Shown here: one piece after another, positions 9,045-18,227 of the stretch | Layout of the letters: the number at the start of each line of letters is the position of its first letter | Position numbering within the stretch: position 1 is the first letter of the stretch | Source: Roseiarcus sp963753135 | Lineage (GTDB): Bacteria; Pseudomonadota; Alphaproteobacteria; Rhizobiales; Beijerinckiaceae | Reading direction: 5' to 3' | NCBI GenBank assembly: GCA_963753135.1 | Contig: CAVWBA010000009.1 | Location: 186,001-250,000 of the forward strand | DNA: 64,000 nucleotides | Program-made: the position numbers and the translations under genes | The notes under the pieces: model-generated | Told to the model about the DNA's origin: nothing | What the model saw: only the letters and a program-made list of their open reading frames with translations | The model's database searches: none

Positions 9045-11533
9045 TCAGCTTATCGGCGCGAAGGGCGCACTCCAGATTTCCTCAGCGTATTCGGCAATTG
9101 TGCGATCGGAGGAGAACCAGCCGACATTGGCTGTATTGAGAACGCTCGAACGCAGCCAACGGTTCCGGTCGCGCCAAGCTTCGTCGATCTTCATCTGCGT
9201 CCGCCAGTAGGCGTCGAAGTCGGCGCAGATCATGAAATAATCGTGATGGGTGAGCGTGTCGACGAGGCCGCGATAACGTCCGGCGTCGTCGTTCGAGAAC
9301 ACGCCGGATGCGATTTCGTCGAGCGCTTCGCTCAAGCATCGGGGAAGCGGAGATGTGTTCGGTCGAATCGATGCCCTTGGCGCGCGCGCTCTCGACCTCG
9401 GCCGCCGTCATGCCGAAGATGAAAATATTGTCGTCGCCGACCATGTCGTGCATCTCGACATTGGCGCCGTCGAGCGTGCCGACGGTGAGGGCGCCGTTGA
9501 GCGCCATCTTCATGTTGCCGGTGCCGGAAGCCTCCATTCCGGCTGTCGAGATCTGCTCGGAGAGATCGGCCGCGGGCATGATAATCTCCGCCAGCGAAAC
9601 ATTGTAGTTGGGCAGGAACACGACTTTCAAAAGGCCGCGCACGGTCGGGTCCGAATTGACGACCTTCGCGATGTCGATGGCGAGCTTGATGATCAGCTTG
9701 GCCTGGGCGTAGCTCGCCGCCGCCTTGCCGGCGAAGATCTTCACCCGAGGGGCGAAGTCGGTTGTGGGGTTGGCGCGGATCGCGTTATAGCGCGCGACCG
9801 TTTCGATGAGGTTGAGGAGTTGACGCTTATATTCGTGGATCCGCTTGACCTGCACGTCGAACATCGCCTCCGGATCGACGCGCTGGCCCACCTGATCGGT
9901 GATGACGCGCGCTAGCGCGATCTTGCGGTTGCGTCGAGCTTGCGCGACGCGCTCCTGTAGGGTGGAATCATCCGCGTGTGCGGCGAGGGCCTTCAGCGCC
10001 TGCTAATCGTCGAGCGCGCGCTCCCCGAGCGTCGAGCGAATGATCTCGGCCAAGTCCGGATTGCACTCGATGAGCCAGCGGCGAAACGTGATGCCATTGG
10101 TCTTGTTTGATGATGCGGCCGGAATAGACCGAGTTGAGGGCATGGAACACCGTCTTGCGCATCAAGTCGGTGTGCAGCGCCGAAACGCCGTTGATCTTGT
10201 GCGAGCCGATAAAGGCGAGGTTTCCCATTCTCACCCGACGCCCTGCGTGCTCGTCGATGAGCGAGATGGAGGCGAGCAAGCCTGCGTCGACAAATCCGCG
10301 CCGTCGCGCGCTGTCGAGATGCGCCGCATTGATAAGATAGATGATCTGCATGTGCCGCGGCAGCACGCGCTCCATCAACGGCACTGGCCAGGTTTCCAGC
10401 GCTTCCGGCAGCAGGGTGTGGTTGGTGTAGGAGAAGGTCGCCTGCGTGATCGCCCAGGCTTCGTCCCACTCGACCTTGTTGAGGTCGACGAGGATGCGCA
10501 TCAATTCCGCGATGCCGATCGCCGGATGGGTGTCGTTGAGCTGGACGGCGGCGTGCTCGCCAAGGGTGCGCACATCGCCCCATTGCTTGATGTGGCGGCG
10601 AATGAGATCGAGCAGTGAAGCGGATGCGAAGAAATATTCCTGCCTCAGCCGCAATTCCCGGCCGGCCGGAGTCGCGTCGCTGGGGTAGAGAACCTTGGAG
10701 ATCGCTTCGGCCCGCACGGCTTCAGAAAACGCGCCGACATAGTCGCCGGCGTTGAAGGCTTCGAGCTTCAAAGGGTCGGTCGCCCGCGCCGACCACAGGC
10801 GCAGCGTGTTGACGTGCCGGCCGCGCCAGCCGACGATCGGCGTATCGTAGGCGACCGCTTCCACCGTCTCGGACGGATGCCAGACGTGGCGGGCGCGCTC
10901 GTCTTCCCCCTGAACCATTTCGACCCAACCGCCGAAGCCGATCGCGTAATTGTATTCGGGGCGGACGAATTCCCATGGATTGCCGTTGACCAGCCAGTCC
11001 TCCGGCGTTTCCTGCTGCCAGCCGCTCGCGGATGATCTGGCGAAAGAGGCCATTGTCATAACGGATGCCGTAGCCGTGCGCGGCGATCGACAAAGTCGCC
11101 ATGCTGTCCATGAAACACGCGGCGAGGCGGCCGAGGCCGCCATTGCCGAGCGCGGCGTCAGGCTCGATCCGGCGCAGGTCGGTCAGATTGACGCCGAGCT
11201 CGTCGAGCGCTTCCGCCATCGGCTGCGCGACGCCGAGATTGGTCAAGGCGTCGAACAACAGGCGCCCGATCAGAAACTCGAGCGAGAGATAGTAGACGCG
11301 TTTGCGCCCGTCGAATAGACGGCGTTCAGCGACTCGAGCCAACGGCCGACGATAATGTCGCGCGTCGCGAACGCGACCGCCAGAAACCAGTCGCGCTGGG
11401 TGGCGTGATTCGGCGTCTTGCCGACGTCGTACGCAAGCTTCGCCAGCACCGCCGCCTTGAGCTCCGCCGCGGAATAGGGCCGCAGCTCGGCCGCCTGAAG
11501 CGGGGCTTTGTCCTTTGTGACCAGTTCGTCCAT
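9045..11533 (-). CDS. glgP: Glycogen phosphorylase, with four frameshifts and an in-frame TAG
   Basis: PLP-dependent alpha-glucan phosphorylase, which releases glucose-1-phosphate from glycogen chain ends. Start taken at MDELVTKDKAPLQ (11533), with a GGGGG Shine-Dalgarno-like run 5-6 bases upstream. Recognisable segments in order are RVYYLSLEFLIGRLL, ALGNGGLGRLAACFMDS, NPWEFVRPEYNYAIGFGG, AVQLNDTHPAIGIAELMR, KTNGITFRRWL, VKRIHEYKRQLLN and the PLP site ASGTGNMKMALNGALTVG. These lie in different frames. There is a one-base loss near 11327, one-base gains near 11030, 10105 and 9335, and an in-frame TAG at 10005-10003 between two conserved blocks. The corrected length is about 829 residues, normal for the family. 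It is the first gene of the operon. The lesions are probably mostly sequence errors, but the TAG leaves real inactivation possible. Confidence 0.88.
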
Positions 11534-11659
11534 GAAGCCCCCGGCTGCGTCAGTCCTGGCGCGGCGTTCAATCTGCGGATCCGATCGCTGTTTAAACACG
11601 GTGCGGGGGGCGGTACAATCTCCGATGAGCCTTGCTAACCTCATGGTCCCGATTAGCTG

Positions 11660-12310
11660 TCACGGATTTGGACTCGAGCCAGTCGCCGGCTTCGCTGCGC
11701 GAATTTGCGCTTGAATAGCGTTGAGCTCGGCGGTCGCGGAGTTGATCTGGCCTTGCAAGGCCTCAAGTTGCCTCTGCGTGGACGCCGTCTGCGCTTGAGC
11801 ATCGGCGAGAGCCTTGCGCGCAGCATCGACATCGCCCTGCAAACGCGTTTGCTCGGCCGAGAGGGTCTGATCCTGGCTCTGCAGAGCCGCCACGCGGTCG
11901 CTTTCGTCCTTGAGACGGCTGTCGACCGCTTGCAAATCGCGCGTCTTGGCGCTCGCCTCTTCCTGGGCGCCGGAGATGACGAGTCTGGCGTCGCTGATCT
12001 GCTTGGTCAGATCGGCGAGTTCGTTCTGCGCTGACGCCCTTGCCGTAGAGGCGTCCGCGAGCGCCTTCTCGGCGTCCGCCGCCTGCTTTTTCAAATCGGC
12101 CGCAGCGCCAGCTGTCTTTTCAAGGTTCTGCAAGTCCGAGGCCAGGGATTCGCGCGCCCGTTCGGCGGCGGCGAGCTGCTCAGTCAAATTAGACTGCGTC
12201 CGCGAGCCCTGCCACCAAATGAAGCCAGCGGCCAACCAGCCGACGACAGCCAAGGCCGCCAACGCCAGCAAAATTGGTCGCCACGACTGTTCGCCGCTCT
12301 CGTCCGCCAT
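11660..12310 (-). CDS. Membrane-anchored coiled-coil protein of unknown function
   Basis: 216 residues starting MADESGEQSWRPIL. One hydrophobic segment at about residues 11-33 (ILLALAALAVVGWLAAGFIW) would anchor it in the inner membrane with a short cytoplasmic N-tail. The rest is an almost unbroken Ala/Gln/Glu-rich coiled coil (residues 40-205) ending in a Pro/Ser tail. The frame remains open upstream, but the upstream residues are Arg/Cys-rich and implausible, which favours the ATG at 12310. It sits between glgP (same strand, 127 bases away) and the divergent cox operon. The sequence gives no enzymatic motif. Confidence 0.7.
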   Translation of the reverse strand: MADESGEQSWRPILLALAALAVVGWLAAGFIWWQGSRTQSNLTEQLAAAERARESLASDLQNLEKTAGAAADLKKQAADAEKALADASTARASAQNELADLTKQISDARLVISGAQEEASAKTRDLQAVDSRLKDESDRVAALQSQDQTLSAEQTRLQGDVDAARKALADAQAQTASTQRQLEALQGQINSATAELNAIQAQIRAAKPATGSSPNP

Positions 12311-12635
12311 CGCGCGTATCCTTAAGGGGTCGCGTGACGCGCGACGCCTCGGCCCCGGAGGCATATGGCATATTGCGAGCGCGGAGGCGCTCCGCCAAGC
12401 ACAAAATGTCGCATTTGCCGAACACAAACGAGTTGATGGACCCCGGTAAAGGCAAACGGATTGCCGTATTGTCACGGTCGGCTTTGCGCTGAAGCGGACG
12501 AAGAGAATTTTTTATTTGTCAACGAGTCGCCGCGCCGTCTATTGTCGCGCCGCGCGCCGCGCTGGAATTGGGGGCGTGGCGCGTTGCGGTCGTTTGCGCT
12601 AACGACACGGGTCAAAGTGAAGGAGACAGGTCGTT
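12311..12635. other. Divergent intergenic region upstream of coxB
   Basis: 325 bases between the coiled-coil gene (leftward) and coxB (rightward). It must hold the promoters of both. An AT-rich stretch (12509-12522, TTTTTTATTTGTC region) and a small imperfect dyad around GCATATGGCATATTGC (12360-12375) are visible, but no convincing -35/-10 pair or known operator was recognised. No small gene is supported. Confidence 0.4.
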
Positions 12636-13487
12636 ATGCGCGTACGCTCAAACGCGATCGGGACCGGCTTTGTGGCGGCGTTGGCCGTGCTCGCCGCGTC
12701 GCGGGCCGCGGCGCAGGTCGTCGGGGCTCCCCACCAGGGCGGAATCGGCTTTTTGCCGCCGGTTACCGAAAACGCCGAGGACATCTTCTGGTTTCACAAT
12801 TGGATCCTGCTTCCGGTGATAATCGGCATTTCGCTGCTGGTGCTAGCGCTTATCGTGTATATCGTCTGGCGTTTCAACGAGACCGCGAACCCCGTGCCAT
12901 CGCGGCGGACGCATCACGCGGGGATCGAAATCACGTGGACGGTCTTGCCCGCGCTCCTGCTGGTCTTCGTTGCGGTGCCGTCGTTCCGGCTGCTCGCGCA
13001 GCAACTCATCATTCCCGCGCCGGACTTGACGCTGAAGGTCACTGCCTCACAATGGCACTGGAACTACGGCTATCCGAAATCCGAGGGTGGCTTTTCATTC
13101 GATTCGCTCTATGTCGAGGAAAAGGACCTCAAGCCTGGCCAGCCGCGCCTCATCACCGCCGATAACCCGATGGTTGTCCCGGTCGGCAAGGTGATCGAAG
13201 TCGATGTGACCTCGCAGGACGTCATTCACTCGTTCTCGGTGCCGTCGTTCGGGGTGAAAATCGACGCGATTCCCGGCCGGCTCAATAAGTCCTGGTTCAA
13301 GGCTGATCGTGAGGGCATGTTCTACGGGCAATGCTCGAACATCTGCGGTATCGACCACGCGTTCATGCCAATCAACGTCCGTGTCCTGAGCCAGCCAGAG
13401 TATGAGGCTTGGCTTGCCCAGGCCAAGAAACAATTCGCGGTTTCGGACCAAGTCGACGTCGCGTTGGCGCCGCGGGCCCATCCCTAG
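12636..13487 (+). CDS. coxB: Cytochrome c oxidase subunit II (aa3 type)
   Basis: Binds the CuA centre that accepts electrons from cytochrome c. The 283-residue protein has a signal peptide (cleavage near ASRAAAQ), two transmembrane helices (about residues 53-80 and 102-120) and a periplasmic cupredoxin domain. The aromatic ribbon QWHWNYGYP precedes the CuA ligands in GQCSNICGIDHAFMPI (Cys-x3-Cys-x3-His-x2-Met). The GGAG-like site in GTGAAGGAGACAGG lies about 10 bases upstream of the ATG. It is the first gene of a coxB-coxA-ctaG-coxC operon. Confidence 0.97.
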   Translation: MRVRSNAIGTGFVAALAVLAASRAAAQVVGAPHQGGIGFLPPVTENAEDIFWFHNWILLPVIIGISLLVLALIVYIVWRFNETANPVPSRRTHHAGIEITWTVLPALLLVFVAVPSFRLLAQQLIIPAPDLTLKVTASQWHWNYGYPKSEGGFSFDSLYVEEKDLKPGQPRLITADNPMVVPVGKVIEVDVTSQDVIHSFSVPSFGVKIDAIPGRLNKSWFKADREGMFYGQCSNICGIDHAFMPINVRVLSQPEYEAWLAQAKKQFAVSDQVDVALAPRAHP

Positions 13488-13538
13488 TCGGCGCGGTCAA
13501 TGAGCCTGCCGATCACGCATTACCGGAGTCGTTAAACC

Positions 13539-15257
13539 ATGGCGTCCGTTACCGACCTCTCTCATCACGACGTCGAGGGTCATCACGAGCACGAGCACGC
13601 GATCCCGACGGGATGGCGGCGGTTTCTTTATTCCACCAATCATAAGGACATTGGGACGCTCTATCTTATCTTCGCGATCTGCGCCGGCCTCATCGGCACG
13701 CTCCTTTCGGTTCTGATCCGCGCCGAGCTCATGACGCCCGGCATCCAAGTCTTCCCGGTGATTTCGGCCATCATGACCGGCGATGGCTCGCTCGACGCCG
13801 CCAAGAACATGTACAACGTGTTCTTCAGCAGTCACGCGATCATCATGATCTTCTTCATGGTGATGCCCGCGATGATGGGTGGATTCGGCAACTGGATGGT
13901 GCCGCTCATGATCGGCGCCCCGGACATGGCGTTTCCCAGACTGAACAACATGTCGTTCTGGCTTCTGGTGTCGTCGTTCTTGCTTCTCATGTGCTCCTTA
14001 TTCGCCGAAGGCTCGCCCGGCATGCATGGTTTCGGCGGCGGCTGGGTGCTCTATCCGCCGATGTCCAGCGACGTGGGAACGCCGGGTCCGGCTGCCGACT
14101 TCGTCATCTTGTCGATGCATCTCGCCGGCGCGTCGTCGATCCTAGGCGCGATCAACTTCATCGCCACGATCGTCAATATGCGCGCGCCGGGCATGACGAT
14201 GTTCCGCATGCCGCTGTTCCCATGGTCGGTGCTGATCACCGCCTTCCTGCTCCTGCTGGCCCTCCCGGTGCTGGCCGGGGCGCTCACCATGCTGCTGACC
14301 GACCGCAACTTTCACACCACGTTCTTCGATCCGGCTGGCGGCGGCGACCCGATCCTGTTCCAGCATCTGTTCTGGTTCTTCGGCCATCCCGAGGTCTACA
14401 TCCTGATCATTCCCGGGTTCGGCATGATCAGCCAGATCGTGGCGACGTTCTCGAAAAAGCCGATCTTCGGTTATGTCGGCATGGTCTACGCCATGCTGGC
14501 GATCGCCTTCCTCGGCTTCGCCGTTTGGGCGCATCACATGTTCACAACCGGCATGTCGCTCAACGCCCAGCGCTATTTCGTTTTCGCCACGATGGTGATC
14601 GCAGTGCCGACTGGGGTGAAGGTTTTCTCGTGGTTGGCGACGATGTGGGGCGGCTCGATCTCGCTCAGGCCCCCGATGATGTGGGCAATCGGCTTCATCT
14701 TCGTGTTCACCGTGGGCGGGGTCACCGGCGTCGTGCTCGCCAACGCCGCGATCACGCGATATCTGCACGACACCTATTATGTCGTTGCGCATTTCCACTA
14801 CACGATGTCGCTCGGCGCCGTGTTTTCGATCTTCGCAGGCTTCTACTACTGGTTCCCGAAGATGACCGGGTACATGTATGACGAGCGGCTGGCCAAGTGG
14901 CATTTCTGGACCACCTTCGTCGGCATCAACCTCGCCTTTTTTCCCCAGCATTTCCTTGGCTTCCAGGGAATGCCCCGGCGGGTCGTCGACTACACGGAGG
15001 CCTACGCGTTCTGGAATTTCGTGTCGTCGATCGGCGCCTTTATTGGCGGCGCCGGCACCCTCATCTTCGTCTATCTCCTCTATGACGCGTTCAAGGCCAA
15101 GCGTCCCGCGGCCGCCAATCCCTGGGGCCCGGGGGCCACGACGCTCGAATGGACGCTGCCGTCCCCGCCGCCCTTCCATACGTGGGAGACGCCGCCGCAT
15201 ATTGTCGACGAAGACCACCATGCGCCGGCCATCGTGGGGCATGGGAGCGCAGCGTGA
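13539..15257 (+). CDS. coxA: Cytochrome c oxidase subunit I (aa3 type)
   Basis: Haem-copper oxidase catalytic subunit, 572 residues, 12 transmembrane helices. The signature WFFGHPEVYILIIPGFG carries the CuB His and the cross-linked His-Tyr pair. HHMFTTGM holds the further CuB histidines, and HDTYYVVAHFHYTMSLG the two haem His ligands. The N-terminal HSTNHKDIG-like sequence (YSTNHKDIGTLYL) is typical of A-type oxidases. It overlaps the GTG start of ctaG by 4 bases. The usual alphaproteobacterial ctaB (haem O synthase) is not between coxA and ctaG. Confidence 0.98.
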   Translation: MASVTDLSHHDVEGHHEHEHAIPTGWRRFLYSTNHKDIGTLYLIFAICAGLIGTLLSVLIRAELMTPGIQVFPVISAIMTGDGSLDAAKNMYNVFFSSHAIIMIFFMVMPAMMGGFGNWMVPLMIGAPDMAFPRLNNMSFWLLVSSFLLLMCSLFAEGSPGMHGFGGGWVLYPPMSSDVGTPGPAADFVILSMHLAGASSILGAINFIATIVNMRAPGMTMFRMPLFPWSVLITAFLLLLALPVLAGALTMLLTDRNFHTTFFDPAGGGDPILFQHLFWFFGHPEVYILIIPGFGMISQIVATFSKKPIFGYVGMVYAMLAIAFLGFAVWAHHMFTTGMSLNAQRYFVFATMVIAVPTGVKVFSWLATMWGGSISLRPPMMWAIGFIFVFTVGGVTGVVLANAAITRYLHDTYYVVAHFHYTMSLGAVFSIFAGFYYWFPKMTGYMYDERLAKWHFWTTFVGINLAFFPQHFLGFQGMPRRVVDYTEAYAFWNFVSSIGAFIGGAGTLIFVYLLYDAFKAKRPAAANPWGPGATTLEWTLPSPPPFHTWETPPHIVDEDHHAPAIVGHGSAA

Positions 15258-15877
15258 CGGCTCCCGGCGATTACGACGGCCGCACGGTCTCTGTCGGTGA
15301 TCGTACTGGGCGCAACAATCGCCTGATTGGCGTCGGCGGCATTGCGTTGGCGGTGGGCATGATCGCGCTCACCTACGCCGCAGCGCCCTTCTACTCCGCC
15401 TTCTGCCGTGCGACGGGCTATGAGGGCACGCCGCAGCACGTGAACGCAAATTCGGACGCAGAGGGGCGCCGGATTCTGCGAGTGGGATTCGACGCCAACG
15501 TCGCGCCGGGCCTCGACTGGAGCTTGGAGCCGGAGGACGAGTCGATCCGGATTCGCACGGGCAAGACAGTCACCGTCTTTTTCCGCGCGCGTAACCTCAG
15601 CGACAAGCCGGCGGAGGGCCGCGCCACCTTTAACGTGACGCCGGAAGTCTCCGGGGAATATTTCGACAAGATCTCGTGCTTCTGCTTCTCGACACAGCAT
15701 CTCGGCCCGCACGAAACCGCCGAATGGCCGGTGGTGTTCTTCCTCGATCCAGCTCTCGAGAAAGACCCTTCGATGGCCAGGGTCGACTCGATTACGCTGT
15801 CCTATACAATGTTCGCGCCGCCGGCGGAGAAGCCGTTGGCGGGTGGCTCAGCCGATCGCGCAGGGCCTGCGGGATGA
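15254..15877 (+). CDS. ctaG: Cytochrome c oxidase assembly protein CtaG/Cox11
   Basis: Copper chaperone that delivers CuB to subunit I. The GTG start at 15254 (VTAPGDYDGRTVSVGD) overlaps the coxA stop and gives 207 residues, the normal size. An in-frame ATG at 15149 lies deep inside coxA and is rejected. One N-terminal transmembrane helix (IGVGGIALAVGMIALTYAA) is followed by PFYSAFCRATGYEGTPQ and the periplasmic copper-binding motif ISCFCFSTQHLGPHE. Confidence 0.95.
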   Translation: MTAPGDYDGRTVSVGDRTGRNNRLIGVGGIALAVGMIALTYAAAPFYSAFCRATGYEGTPQHVNANSDAEGRRILRVGFDANVAPGLDWSLEPEDESIRIRTGKTVTVFFRARNLSDKPAEGRATFNVTPEVSGEYFDKISCFCFSTQHLGPHETAEWPVVFFLDPALEKDPSMARVDSITLSYTMFAPPAEKPLAGGSADRAGPAG

Positions 15878-15896
15878 TCATAAACGGGAGAAGACA

Positions 15897-16739
15897 ATGA
15901 CCGACGCGGCGGTTCCGGACCGGCCGGGATTCCATCTCGTCGACCCAAGCCCCTGGCCGCTTGTCGGCGCGGCCTTCGCGTTTCTCACCGCCTTTGGTCT
16001 CATATTGTTCATGCATGAGTCCAGTGTCGGACCTGCGATTCTGACCATTGGCGTCGCGGGCATTCTGTTCACCATGGCGGGCTGGTGGCGCGACGTCATC
16101 ACCGAGGCTCAGGGCGGCAATCACAATATCATTGTCCGTCATGGCCTCACGATCGGCATGATCCTGTTCATCGCCTCGGAGGTCATGTTCTTCGTCGCCT
16201 GGTTCTGGGCGTTCTTCTGGAACGCGCTCGATCCCGCCAATCCGCAGACCTATGGGCTCCTCGATTTCAGCGGTGGAATCTGGCCGCCCAAGGGCATGGA
16301 GGTGATCAACCCGCTCGCATTGCCGCTGATGAACACATTCGTGCTCTTGACGTCGAGCGCCGCGGTCAATGTCGCCCATGACAATCTGCGTGAGGGCGAC
16401 CGCCGGCAATTCAAGATATTCCTGGCGCTCGGCATCGCGCTTGGCGTGTTGTTCGTCTTCACCCAAGCCTACGAGTACATCCACGCGCCCTTCCCCTTTA
16501 AGAACTCAATCTATGGCGCGACTTTCTTCATGGCGACCGGCTTTCACGGCGCCCACGTCATCATCGGCGTGATTTTCCTCTTTGTGTGTCTGATGCGCGC
16601 CATCTGGGGCCAATTCACGCCCCGGCACCACGTCGGCTTCCAGTTCGCCGCGTGGTACTGGCATTTCGTCGACGTGGTCTGGCTGTTCCTGTTCACATGC
16701 ATCTACATCTGGGGATCCTGGGGCGCGACGTTCGATTAG
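15897..16739 (+). CDS. coxC: Cytochrome c oxidase subunit III
   Basis: 280 residues with seven transmembrane helices, starting MTDAAVPDRPGFHLVDPSPWP. The upstream AACGGGAGAAGACA places a ribosome site just before the ATG at 15897. The conserved segments ASEVMFFVAWFWAFFWNAL, TQAYEYIHAPFPFKNSIYG, TGFHGAHVIIG and FAAWYWHFVDVVWLFLF are typical of subunit III. It is the last cox gene. A haem O synthase gene and SURF1 are absent from the immediate operon. Confidence 0.97.
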   Translation: MTDAAVPDRPGFHLVDPSPWPLVGAAFAFLTAFGLILFMHESSVGPAILTIGVAGILFTMAGWWRDVITEAQGGNHNIIVRHGLTIGMILFIASEVMFFVAWFWAFFWNALDPANPQTYGLLDFSGGIWPPKGMEVINPLALPLMNTFVLLTSSAAVNVAHDNLREGDRRQFKIFLALGIALGVLFVFTQAYEYIHAPFPFKNSIYGATFFMATGFHGAHVIIGVIFLFVCLMRAIWGQFTPRHHVGFQFAAWYWHFVDVVWLFLFTCIYIWGSWGATFD

Positions 16740-16766
16740 GCGCCATAGGGTCACGTTCGAGTTCCG

Positions 16767-17162
16767 ATGGCGGAGCCGCTCGAAAACGTTCGGGTCGGCA
16801 TGACCGGCCGGCATGAAGTCGTGGTGACCCGCGAACTTACGGTCGGGGCGCACGTGGACGGCATGCCGTTCGTCTTCGGGACCCCGATGATGATCCTGGC
16901 GATGGAGATGGCTTCCGTGGCGGCCGCGGCGCCGCATTTGCCCGCAGACTGGGTGACCGTCGGCAGCGAAGTCAATGTGCGCCATCTCGCGCCAACTCCC
17001 GTCGGGCGCACGGTCGTCGCCACCGCTCGCGTCGTTGAAGTCTCCGGCCGCACTATGCTGCTTGCGGTCGAAGCGCATGACGGCGTCCGTAAGATCGGCG
17101 ACGTGACGCATCGCCGCGGCGCAGTCAACCTCGAGAGCTTCGCCAAGCGCCTCGCCGAATAG
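16767..17162 (+). CDS. Hotdog-fold thioesterase, FlK-like
   Basis: 131-residue single hotdog domain. FGTPMMILAMEMAS and VNVRHLAPTPVG supply Thr39, Glu47 and His73. Their spacing (8 and 26 residues) is the same as that of the catalytic Thr42/Glu50/His76 of fluoroacetyl-CoA thioesterase FlK. The family generally hydrolyses short acyl-CoA thioesters; the substrate here cannot be told, and FlK specificity for fluoroacetyl-CoA should not be assumed. It starts 28 bases after coxC and could be read through from the cox operon. Confidence 0.8.
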   Translation: MAEPLENVRVGMTGRHEVVVTRELTVGAHVDGMPFVFGTPMMILAMEMASVAAAAPHLPADWVTVGSEVNVRHLAPTPVGRTVVATARVVEVSGRTMLLAVEAHDGVRKIGDVTHRRGAVNLESFAKRLAE

Positions 17163-17380
17163 CTGCGGTCGATAGCCCGTCGAAAGACAGGCGTCCTCGC
17201 AGACGCCCTTCGACTGCGGCCGACCGACTAGCAGTGGCGTCTACGGGCGCGGCGGTGCGGCGAACTGGCGATGGCCCGCCGGTGGGGGTCATGTCTGCTG
17301 GCAACCGCGGGCGGCAATCTGCTAAGGGCTTTTTGAGGGAATTTGATCGCGCAACGAGCAGCAGACGAGGGGAGCCGCCC

Positions 17381-17740
17381 ATGTTGGAGCGGGTGCACGA
17401 CGGGCCGGCGCAGACCTTGGCGTTGCGCGCGAGCGGCGTGGTCGCAGCTCGGGACGTCGAGGCGGCGATCAGCGCTTCTATGGGCGGAGCCGCGACCGGC
17501 CTCGTCGTGATTATCGCCCCGGATTTTGACGGCGATTTCGCCGAGTTGGCGCGTGGGCTTGCAAGCTCCGCGCTCGCTCACAGGTCGTTGGTCAAGCTCG
17601 CTGTTGTCGTCGACCCGGAACAGATGGATGGGGCCACGCTCAACAGCTTCAAGGCTTCGCCCGTGCGCATTCGCCAGTTCGCGCGCGCCGACGAGAACGC
17701 CGCGCTTGAATGGGCGGCCGCGGCCCGGCGAGGGGAGTAG
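17381..17740 (+). CDS. Small STAS/SpoIIAA-like protein
   Basis: 119 residues from MLERVHDGPAQTLALRASG, preceded by a GAGGGGAGC ribosome site 7-13 bases upstream. This decides the start over an ATG at 17234. The alternating hydrophobic strands and helices (GLVVIIAPDFDGDFAELARG, VKLAVVVDPEQMDG, ARADENAALEWA) resemble SpoIIAA/STAS-like proteins of unknown role that are common in Proteobacteria. No signal peptide. Confidence 0.6.
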   Translation: MLERVHDGPAQTLALRASGVVAARDVEAAISASMGGAATGLVVIIAPDFDGDFAELARGLASSALAHRSLVKLAVVVDPEQMDGATLNSFKASPVRIRQFARADENAALEWAAAARRGE

Positions 17741-18227
17741 CGGCGCGTCGGAGTCAAGTCGGACGGCCTGATCAGGATTATATACAGTGTAGTAAAGTTA
17801 TTTTGCCGCTTCCGGGCGCCGGGACCCACGACGCCGGTCGGGCCGGTCCGTTTGGGTTTTCTTGGCCCCTGGCCGTTTCGCCGCAAAAGTCCCGATTTGG
17901 AGCATTGGATTTCCTTGGATTTCCTTGGATTCTCTCGTCCGAATCGTGACTTTTCAATGGGTTACGCTGGATTTTCGCGAGAGTAATTTTTCTCGCGCCC
18001 TTCTCCGTGTGAGACCCTCGCCGGGCTGGGCGCGCCTGCGATCGAGGCCATGCGGAACTCCAGGATTGTTCATGGGCAAAGCTTAAGTCGGTTTCTGATT
18101 TTCTGCAAGTGATTGTCGTCCGTGCGTTCCTTTCGGCAGCCTTAATCCAAAAGCCGCTCGTGTCCTTGGTGGTGGAGCGTCGATCCGGTCATTTGCCGTC
18201 CGTTTGGGGGCGTCCGAGCAAGTCTGC
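17741..18227. other. 487-base gap with a short tandem repeat and a hairpin, no gene
   Basis: No plausible coding frame. The region contains three tandem copies of a 10-base unit TTGGATTTCC (17906-17936, the third diverged) and a hairpin with arms CGCGAGA (17976-17982) and TCTCGCG (17991-17997). It lies between a rightward small gene and a leftward dehydrogenase, so part of it may serve transcription termination. Base composition is less GC-rich than the flanking genes. Confidence 0.5.

Noticed and set aside
17906..17936. CRISPR-like repeats
   Set aside because: The 10-base units are directly adjacent with no spacers, and there are no cas genes in the window.
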